Below, one piece after another: positions 17,551-23,118 of a stretch of DNA of 23,118 bases; position 1 is the first letter of the stretch, and the number at the start of each line of letters is the position of its first letter. Origin of the DNA: JAGGAG01 sp031402225. Lineage in GTDB: Bacteria; Gemmatimonadota; Gemmatimonadetes; Gemmatimonadales; GWC2-71-9. Below the pieces are notes generated by a model, which saw only the letters and a list, made by a program, of their open reading frames with translations, had not been told where the DNA came from and ran no database searches. Position numbers and translations under genes: made by a program. The stretch spans positions 1 through 23,118 of the forward strand of contig JANNSD010000183.1 of the NCBI GenBank assembly GCA_031402225.1, read 5' to 3'.

Positions 17551-18728
17551 ATGTCACGCCGCTGACATTCCGAAGTCCCGCCGCGCTGCTCGACGAGTTG
17601 CGCGCGCGGGGATGGGATGCCGGCACGGCAACCACAACGGCGGGCGGCATCATGCCGCTCGCCGTTTGCTGTACGGGCCTGGGGGATGACACCCTGCAGG
17701 CCCTCGTCGTGTTCGGTGGGCGCCACGGCCTCGATGTGATCACCGGGCCGGGCTGGGCGGTGGTTTCCGGGTCGCGGTCGCGCCTGGGCGCGCTGGCGCG
17801 ACCGTGGTTCGTACCGGAGCCGCTGCAGGAACTCGCGACCAGTATCGGCCTGGCGCTCCCGGCCGAGATGCCCGTACGCTGGCAGACAGCGAGTGGGCCG
17901 GTCGCGCTCGATCGCCCCCTCATCGTCGGCATCCTGAACGTGACGCCCGACAGCTTCAGCGATGGTGGCACGTTGCGGGATGCGGCGGCGGTGCTGGCGC
18001 GCGCCATGGAGTTGGTGCGTGACGGCGCCGGGATGCTCGACATCGGCGGCGAGTCGACGCGGCCGGGGCGCACGGCGGACGTGCCGCTGCAGGAAGAGCT
18101 GCGGCGCGCCATCCCGATCGTGGAGCTGCTGGCGCGCGAGCTTCCCGCCACGCCCCTCTCGATCGACACCATCAAGGCCGGGGTGGCGCGGGCGGCGCTC
18201 GACGCCGGCGCGGCGGTGGTCAACGATGTGTCCGGGCTCCGCCTCGATGCGGACATGGGCACCGTGGTCGGAAGGGCAGGGGCCGGACTGGTGTTGATGC
18301 ATTCACGCGGCTCGAGCCTCGAGCTCGCCAGCTATGACCATGCCGACTACGGTGACCACCTCATGGGCACTGTTATCGCGGAACTGCGCGCTGGCCTGGA
18401 CCGCGCGGCGGACGCCGGCATTGCGCCCGGTGCCGTGGCCGTGGATCCCGGCCTGGGCTTCGGCAAGACGCCGGCCCAGAGCCTCGCACTCCTCGATGGG
18501 CTCGATGCCTTCCACTGCCTCGACCGCCCGCTGTACGTCGGACCGTCCCGCAAGCGCTTCCTGGGAGACGCGACGGGATTGCCGGCGGAGGCGCGCGACA
18601 CCGCCAGCGCCGCCGCGTGCGCGCTGGCCTGGGAGCGCGGTGCCCGCATCTTCCGCGTGCACAACGTCCGCCGCGCGCGCGAGGCGCTCGCCGTGGCCCA
18701 CGCCCTCGATACCAGGCTCAGCGAATGA
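17547..18728 (+). CDS. folP: Dihydropteroate synthase with an N-terminal extension
   Basis: 393 residues; the usual enzyme has about 270-290. It joins p-aminobenzoate to pterin pyrophosphate in folate synthesis. The catalytic TIM barrel begins near residue 122 and holds NVTPDSFSDGG (131-141), DIGGESTRPG (165-174), SIDTIKAGVA, NDVSG, DPGLGFGKT, GPSRKRF and RVHNV, all intact. Residues 1-120 form an extra domain with no recognised match. The GTG start at 17547 shares GTGA with the ftsH stop, so translation is coupled. The stop overlaps the next gene (ATGA). Confidence 0.93.
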   Translation: MNVTPLTFRSPAALLDELRARGWDAGTATTTAGGIMPLAVCCTGLGDDTLQALVVFGGRHGLDVITGPGWAVVSGSRSRLGALARPWFVPEPLQELATSIGLALPAEMPVRWQTASGPVALDRPLIVGILNVTPDSFSDGGTLRDAAAVLARAMELVRDGAGMLDIGGESTRPGRTADVPLQEELRRAIPIVELLARELPATPLSIDTIKAGVARAALDAGAAVVNDVSGLRLDADMGTVVGRAGAGLVLMHSRGSSLELASYDHADYGDHLMGTVIAELRAGLDRAADAGIAPGAVAVDPGLGFGKTPAQSLALLDGLDAFHCLDRPLYVGPSRKRFLGDATGLPAEARDTASAAACALAWERGARIFRVHNVRRAREALAVAHALDTRLSE

Positions 18729-21112
18729 ACGACGCGAATACCGCATCGGAGCGGCCGCCGTACGGCGCGGCGCTGGTCGTGACGCTCGTCGTGCTGGCCG
18801 GGTACATCGCCAGCCTGGCGCCGACGGTGACCTTCTGGGACGCCGGTGAGTTCATCGCCGCCACGAAGATCCTCGGCATTCCCCATCCGCCGGGCACCCC
18901 CCTGTTCGTGCTGATGGGCCATGTGTGGGCGACGCTGCTGCCCTTCGGGTCGTGGGCGTTCCGGACCAACCTGCTGAGTGCCACGTTCAGCGCGGCGGCG
19001 GCGGGCGTCTGGTTCCTCGTGGTGTACGAATCGTTGCAGGGCGCGCAGGGCGCGCAAGGCGCGGAAGGCGCGAGGGACTGGATGCGGCTGGCCGGCGCCG
19101 GAGCCGCGGCGATCATCGGGGCATTCTCGTTCACGAACTGGCTCAACTCGAACGAGACCGAGGTGTACGCGATCAGCACATTCATGGTCGCGTCGTCCTG
19201 CTGGCTGGCGCTCCGGTGGCGCTCGTCGCGCGGCACGCGGCGCGCGCCGGTGTACCTGCTGCTCATCGTGTACCTGCAGGGTTTGTCGGTCGCGAACCAT
19301 TTGCTGGCGCTGCTCGTGGGCCCGGCGGTGATCGGCTTTATCTTCTTCACCTTGCGAAGTGCACCTGCGCCGGATGCGCTGGAGCGGCGGCATGAGTGGG
19401 CCAAGCTCGCGGCGATGGCAGGCATCTGGGCGCTGCTGATCGGCACCGGGCTCGGCAACACCACGCTGCTGCTGGTCGGTGCCCTCTGCTTTGCCGTCGC
19501 CGGAATATTTGCCTTCACCGCCGGGGCCGGCGGCTTCGCCGTCATGGCACTCCTGCTCGCGGTGGTCGGCGTGTCGCCATACCTCTTCCCCTACATCCGC
19601 TCGGCGCAGCACCCGATGGTGAACGAGGCGGCACCGGCGACGTGGGATGCGCTGCTCGCCGTCATCCGGCGCGCGCAATACCCGCCCCGGGGGCCATTCG
19701 ATGATCCTACCGTGGCCCATGGCGAGGGCAACCCGGGCCGCTCGCTTACGATCATCTGGCTCCAGGTCCAGAACTACTTCCTGTACTGGCTCTGGCAGTT
19801 CGGGAAGAGCCAGCTGCTCGCGGTTCAAGCCGTTGCCTTCGCGGTCTTCCTCGGCCTCGGCGTGCGAGGCTCACTGGCGCAACGGAAGAGCGACCGGGGC
19901 GCATGGTGGCTGCTCCTGCTGCTCTGGCTGGTGACCGGTGCGGGGCTGGTGGCCTACATGAACTTCAAGCCGGGCTTCAGCCTGGGTTATGCGCCGGACC
20001 TGTTTCCCGACGGGAACAACCACGAGGTGCGCGAGCGGGACTACTTCTTTGTCGTGAGCTTTGTCGTGTGGGGGCTGTGGGCGGGGGTCGGGTTGTGGAG
20101 TCTGGTGGAAAGCGCGGCAAGGCGGCAGGGCGGCAGGGCGGCAGGAGCGGCAAGAGTTCCGGTCGCGGCGGCGCTCTTTCTGGTTGCGTTGGTGCCGCCG
20201 GTGCTGAACTGGCGCGAGGCGTCGCGCAGCGCCGGCGCCGATCGTACGCTGGCGGCCGACCTCGCATATAACCTGCTCAACAGTGTGCCGCCGTATGGCA
20301 TCCTCTTCACCTATGGCGACAACGACACCTTTCCGCTCTGGTGGGCGCAGGAGGTGGCGGGCATCCGGCAGGACGTCACCGTGGTGTGCCTGGCGCTGGC
20401 GCAGACGGACTGGTACATGCGCCAGTTGCGCGACAACCCGATCCGCCCGTTCAACGAGGCGGCGGCCCCGGCGGTGTGGCAGGGGCTCAACCCGGTGACG
20501 CCGACCTGGCCGCTCCACAGCATGACGGACGCGGAGGTGGAGAATGCGGCGAGCTCGCCGATCCTGCTCGATTCTGCGATGACGATCCCCATCGGCCCGG
20601 TGGTCGCCAGCTTCAAGGCGCAGACGGTGCTGTACCCGAATGACATCGTCAGCCTGCGGATCATCCAGCAGAATATCGGCCGGCGCGCCATCGTCTGGTC
20701 GATCACCACCGGCGACAGCTACATGGGGCTGCGCGACTACCTGGTGCAGCAGGCGATGGGCTTCCGGCTCGCCACAGTGCGACCGGATTCATCGCAGCCG
20801 GGGCTGAGCCTGGGTGGCATCGGCAACATCGCGGTTGACATTCCGCTGACGCAGCGCCTGGCCTGGGACACGTACCAGTACGGCCGCCTGCTGGGCGGGG
20901 CGACCGACCGGCTCGAAAGCACGGCAGCGAGCATGGCCTCGAGCCTGTCCATTCCCTTCACGATCCTTGCGTATCATGCCGACGCCAAGGGCGACACCGC
21001 CGGTGTGGTGAAGAACCTCGAGCGCGCGCAGCAGATCGCACCCAATGAGGCGATCCAGTCGGCGCTCACGGCCTACCGGTCCCACCTCCTCCCAGCCGCT
21101 CCAACCCCTTAA
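18725..21112 (+). CDS. DUF2723 multi-pass membrane protein
   Basis: 795 residues from the ATG overlapping the folP stop. Family hallmarks: PTVTFWDAGEF (33-43) followed by LGIPHPPGTPLF, and later YGDNDTFPLWWAQEVAGIRQDV. About ten or more transmembrane segments occupy the first 490 residues, and a soluble C-terminal part follows. The Asp/Glu in the first loop and the overall layout resemble GT-C glycosyltransferases such as O-mannosyltransferases, so a lipid-linked sugar donor is likely, but the acceptor is unknown. Two short tandem arrays lie in the gene: a 9-nt one (in frame, residues 105-116) and an 8-nt one (residues 464-474) that would shift frame if its copy number changed. Confidence 0.85.
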   Translation: MNDANTASERPPYGAALVVTLVVLAGYIASLAPTVTFWDAGEFIAATKILGIPHPPGTPLFVLMGHVWATLLPFGSWAFRTNLLSATFSAAAAGVWFLVVYESLQGAQGAQGAEGARDWMRLAGAGAAAIIGAFSFTNWLNSNETEVYAISTFMVASSCWLALRWRSSRGTRRAPVYLLLIVYLQGLSVANHLLALLVGPAVIGFIFFTLRSAPAPDALERRHEWAKLAAMAGIWALLIGTGLGNTTLLLVGALCFAVAGIFAFTAGAGGFAVMALLLAVVGVSPYLFPYIRSAQHPMVNEAAPATWDALLAVIRRAQYPPRGPFDDPTVAHGEGNPGRSLTIIWLQVQNYFLYWLWQFGKSQLLAVQAVAFAVFLGLGVRGSLAQRKSDRGAWWLLLLLWLVTGAGLVAYMNFKPGFSLGYAPDLFPDGNNHEVRERDYFFVVSFVVWGLWAGVGLWSLVESAARRQGGRAAGAARVPVAAALFLVALVPPVLNWREASRSAGADRTLAADLAYNLLNSVPPYGILFTYGDNDTFPLWWAQEVAGIRQDVTVVCLALAQTDWYMRQLRDNPIRPFNEAAAPAVWQGLNPVTPTWPLHSMTDAEVENAASSPILLDSAMTIPIGPVVASFKAQTVLYPNDIVSLRIIQQNIGRRAIVWSITTGDSYMGLRDYLVQQAMGFRLATVRPDSSQPGLSLGGIGNIAVDIPLTQRLAWDTYQYGRLLGGATDRLESTAASMASSLSIPFTILAYHADAKGDTAGVVKNLERAQQIAPNEAIQSALTAYRSHLLPAAPTP
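19037..19072. repeat. 9-nt tandem array inside the DUF2723 gene
   Basis: Four units, CAGGGCGCG twice, then CAAGGCGCG and GAAGGCGCG. Each unit adds three residues of a Gln/Gly/Ala type, so copy changes keep the frame. The array lies in a loop between predicted membrane segments. Confidence 0.75.
20114..20145. repeat. 8-nt tandem array inside the DUF2723 gene
   Basis: GCGGCAAG followed by three perfect GCGGCAGG units, then a near copy displaced by one base (20147-20154). The period is not a multiple of three, so gain or loss of one unit truncates the product. It encodes the Arg/Gly/Ala-rich loop at residues 464-474. Confidence 0.75.
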
Positions 21113-21123
21113 ATTCCAAGGTT

Positions 21124-21807
21124 ATGGCAGCCCACAACCTGGTTGACCGGCTGGCGGCCGTCCGCGACACGATCGACCGCAGCCTCACCCGGGCGGGTCG
21201 TCGCCATGACGTCACGATTGTGGCGGTGACCAAGACCCATCCCGCCGATGCCGTGCGCGAGGCGCTCGCGGCCGGCCTGGGTGACGTGGGCGAGAACCGG
21301 GTGCAGGAAGCGCTGGAGAAGCAGGATGCCCTGCCCGGACTGCCGGTGCGGTGGCACCTCATCGGCACGATGCAGCGGAGCAAGGCCCGGCTCGCCACCG
21401 GGCGGTTCGCGCTGATCCACTCGGTGGACCGGGCCGACCTGGCCGGGGAGATCGCGCGGCGGGTGGCACCGGGCACGCGGCAGCGGGTGCTGCTGCAGGT
21501 GAACTGTTCAGCGGAACCGCAGAAGGGCGGGGTCGAGCCTGGCCTCCTGCCCAAGCTGATCGATGACGTGCTCGCGTTGCCGGCGCTCGACTTGTGCGGG
21601 CTCATGACGCTGGCGGCGTTCGATGCCGACGAGGCAGCATTGCGCCGCACCTTCGGCCTGTTGCGCCGATTGCGGGATGAGGGCGAGCAGCGCGGGGCCA
21701 CGCTGCCGGAGCTGTCGATGGGCATGTCGGGGGACTATCCGATCGCGGTCGAGGAAGGCGCCACGCTGGTGCGACTCGGCACGATCCTGTTCGGAGAGCG
21801 CACATGA
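21124..21807 (+). CDS. yggS: YggS-family PLP-binding protein
   Basis: 227 residues, typical length. A single-domain TIM barrel that holds pyridoxal phosphate and helps vitamin B6 homeostasis, without known catalysis. The PLP lysine is Lys37 in VAVTKTHP. Other family stretches: GENRVQEA, RWHLIGTMQRSKA, GLMTLA, and the phosphate-binding end SMGMSGDYPIAVEEGATLVRLGTILFG. The ATG at 21124 has AAGG 2-3 nt upstream, in the 11-nt gap after the DUF2723 stop. Its stop overlaps the next start (ATGA). yggS beside divIVA is a common arrangement near cell-division genes. Confidence 0.93.
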   Translation: MAAHNLVDRLAAVRDTIDRSLTRAGRRHDVTIVAVTKTHPADAVREALAAGLGDVGENRVQEALEKQDALPGLPVRWHLIGTMQRSKARLATGRFALIHSVDRADLAGEIARRVAPGTRQRVLLQVNCSAEPQKGGVEPGLLPKLIDDVLALPALDLCGLMTLAAFDADEAALRRTFGLLRRLRDEGEQRGATLPELSMGMSGDYPIAVEEGATLVRLGTILFGERT

Positions 21808-22334
21808 TGGAACCGGGCTTCCAGCTGACCCCGAACGAGGTACGCGGACAACAGTTCGGCAACTCGTTCCGGGGCTTCGACCGGATGGAGGTGGAGGCGT
21901 TTCGCGACCGCGTCGCGGAAGAACTCGACCGCCTGCTGCGCGAACGAATCCAGATCGACGAACGCAGTCGGAACGCGCAGGAGCAGTTGCGGGCCTTTCG
22001 CGAGCGGGAACGCGCCATGAATGACGCGCTCATTGCCGCCCAGCAGCTGCGGGCCGACGCGAAGCAGGCAGCGGAACGCGAAGCCGAGGCGGTGATTCGC
22101 GAGGCGCGAGCGGAAGGCGAGCGGATCGTGGACCGGGCCAGGATGGACGAACGCCAGGTGCGGGAGCGGGCGGAAACGGCGGCGCGCCAATTCGCGGCGT
22201 ACGTCGCCGCGTTTCGCGCGCTGCTCGGACGACAGATCGCGGAGCTCGACGTGCTCGAGGGTCACACCAAGACAATCATCCAGGTGCAGTCGGAGGCGCT
22301 GGCCGCCTCGGCTGCCGCGATCGCCGCGTCATGA
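21804..22334 (+). CDS. divIVA: DivIVA-domain protein
   Basis: 176 residues. The N-terminal LTPNEVRGQQFGNSFRGFDRMEVEAFRDRVAEELDRLL is the DivIVA lipid-binding head. A long charged coiled coil follows (about 35-130, rich in Glu, Arg and Ala), then a helix ending in an Ala-rich tail. DivIVA proteins sit at curved membrane and recruit division or polar-growth partners. The start overlaps the yggS stop (ATGA) and the stop overlaps the nucleoside phosphorylase start (ATGA). Sequence alone does not show whether it acts in division or in polarity. Confidence 0.85.
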   Translation: MMEPGFQLTPNEVRGQQFGNSFRGFDRMEVEAFRDRVAEELDRLLRERIQIDERSRNAQEQLRAFRERERAMNDALIAAQQLRADAKQAAEREAEAVIREARAEGERIVDRARMDERQVRERAETAARQFAAYVAAFRALLGRQIAELDVLEGHTKTIIQVQSEALAASAAAIAAS

Positions 22335-23118
22335 GCGCTGCCGCAGTGACGCTGGGTGCGCAGATGGCCACGGCGGTGGCGGCGATCCGCCGCCGCAGTG
22401 CCTTCGTGCCCGACGTTAGCTTGATCCTCGGCACGGGGCTGGGCGCGCTGGGCAAGAGTATCACCGTCGAAGCGGAGATCCCCTACGCGGATATTCCCGG
22501 CTTCCCGCTCAGCACCGTCGAGTCGCATGCCGGCAAGCTGCTGCTCGGCACGCTGGCGGGACGTCGCATCGCGGCGCTGCAGGGGCGCTTCCATCGATAC
22601 GAGGGTTATTCCCTGCAGCAGGTGACCTTCCCTGTGCGGGTGCTTCGCGCGCTGGGCGCGTCAACGCTCGTGGTGTCCGGCGCGGTGGGTGGGATGCACC
22701 CGCTCTGGAACCTCGGCGACCTGGCGCTGCTGTCTGACCACATCAACCTGATGGGCGACAGCCCGCTCATCGGGCCGAACGACGACACCCTCGGCCCCCG
22801 GTTTCCCGACATGTCGGCGCCCTACGACGCGGCGCTCCGCGCAACGGCGCACAAGGCGGCGCTCGAGCTGGGCCTGACGCTGCGGGAGGGGGTGTACGTC
22901 GCGGTGACCGGCCCCGCGCTGGAAACACGGGCCGAGTATCGCATGCTGCGCGCCATGGGCGCCGACGTGGTGGGCATGTCGACGGTGCCGGAAGTAATCG
23001 TCGCGGTGCACGGGGGCATGCGCGTGCTGGGCATCACGGTGGTGACCGACAAGTGCCTGCCTGATGCCCTCGAGCCCGCTGATGTCGCGACGATCATCGC
23101 GACCGCCGAGTCGGCGGA
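22331..23118 (+). CDS. punA: Purine nucleoside phosphorylase, 3' end cut by window
   Basis: The first 262 residues are present; the trimeric family has about 270-285, so only a short tail is missing. It cleaves purine nucleosides with phosphate. Visible: GTGLG (phosphate loop), GRFHRYEGY (Arg and His of the phosphate site), DHINLMGDSPLIGPND, GPALETRAEY with the purine-binding Glu198, and VGMSTVPEVIVAVH. Two positions differ from the human enzyme: Leu197 in place of Phe200, and Asp240 (VTDKC) in place of Asn243. The usual TNAAGG reads SGAVGG (116-121). Such changes may shift base preference. The start overlaps the divIVA stop (ATGA). Confidence 0.92.
   Translation, partial: MSAAAVTLGAQMATAVAAIRRRSAFVPDVSLILGTGLGALGKSITVEAEIPYADIPGFPLSTVESHAGKLLLGTLAGRRIAALQGRFHRYEGYSLQQVTFPVRVLRALGASTLVVSGAVGGMHPLWNLGDLALLSDHINLMGDSPLIGPNDDTLGPRFPDMSAPYDAALRATAHKAALELGLTLREGVYVAVTGPALETRAEYRMLRAMGADVVGMSTVPEVIVAVHGGMRVLGITVVTDKCLPDALEPADVATIIATAESA

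Overview
The window is GC-rich, gene-dense bacterial chromosome and looks most like Gemmatimonadota. That assignment is inferred, not measured. It rests on the run tilS-hpt-ftsH-folP-DUF2723-yggS-divIVA-punA, a Ser/Thr kinase with a TolB-like/TPR ectodomain, DUF2723 membrane proteins, and many lipoproteins. No rRNA, tRNA or CRISPR array was recognised.

Left part (1-2573): a DUF2135-type lipoprotein, then a small ArsR-family repressor behind a strong dyad. The repressor has lost its usual SRPBCC/AHSA1 partner: only about 24 codons remain. The break runs into a 95-bp imperfect palindrome with the layout of an integron attC site (R'' 1705-1711, R' 1793-1799). A second 95-bp element with matching end boxes and its own bulged stem lies at 2465-2559. 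Between them sits one minus-strand NTF2/SnoaL-like lipoprotein gene. This is the clearest accessory region: a likely integron-type cassette with no integrase in the window.

2574-6182 (minus): a tight three-gene operon of a BNR/YCF48-like lipoprotein, an ABC ATPase and a 12-TM ABC-2 type permease, with gaps of 2 and 1 nt.

6313-12882: a signalling island. A secreted, C-terminally membrane-anchored TPR-CHAT protease-like protein (plus) faces a minus-strand operon of transmembrane Ser/Thr kinase, ECF sigma factor and zinc-binding anti-sigma factor. The operon genes are joined by 4-nt GTGA and ATGA overlaps. The CHAT gene and the anti-sigma gene overlap tail to tail by 67 bp.

12964-23118 (plus): a housekeeping block of apaG, tilS, hpt, ftsH, folP, a DUF2723 membrane protein, yggS, divIVA and a 3'-truncated purine nucleoside phosphorylase gene. 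Most junctions are overlaps or very short gaps, so ftsH to punA is probably one or two transcripts. Short tandem repeats (7-, 8- and 9-nt units) occur before ftsH and inside the DUF2723 gene; the 8-nt array can shift the reading frame.

Candidate systems for follow-up are the attC pair and the kinase/ECF/anti-sigma module facing the periplasmic CHAT protein.
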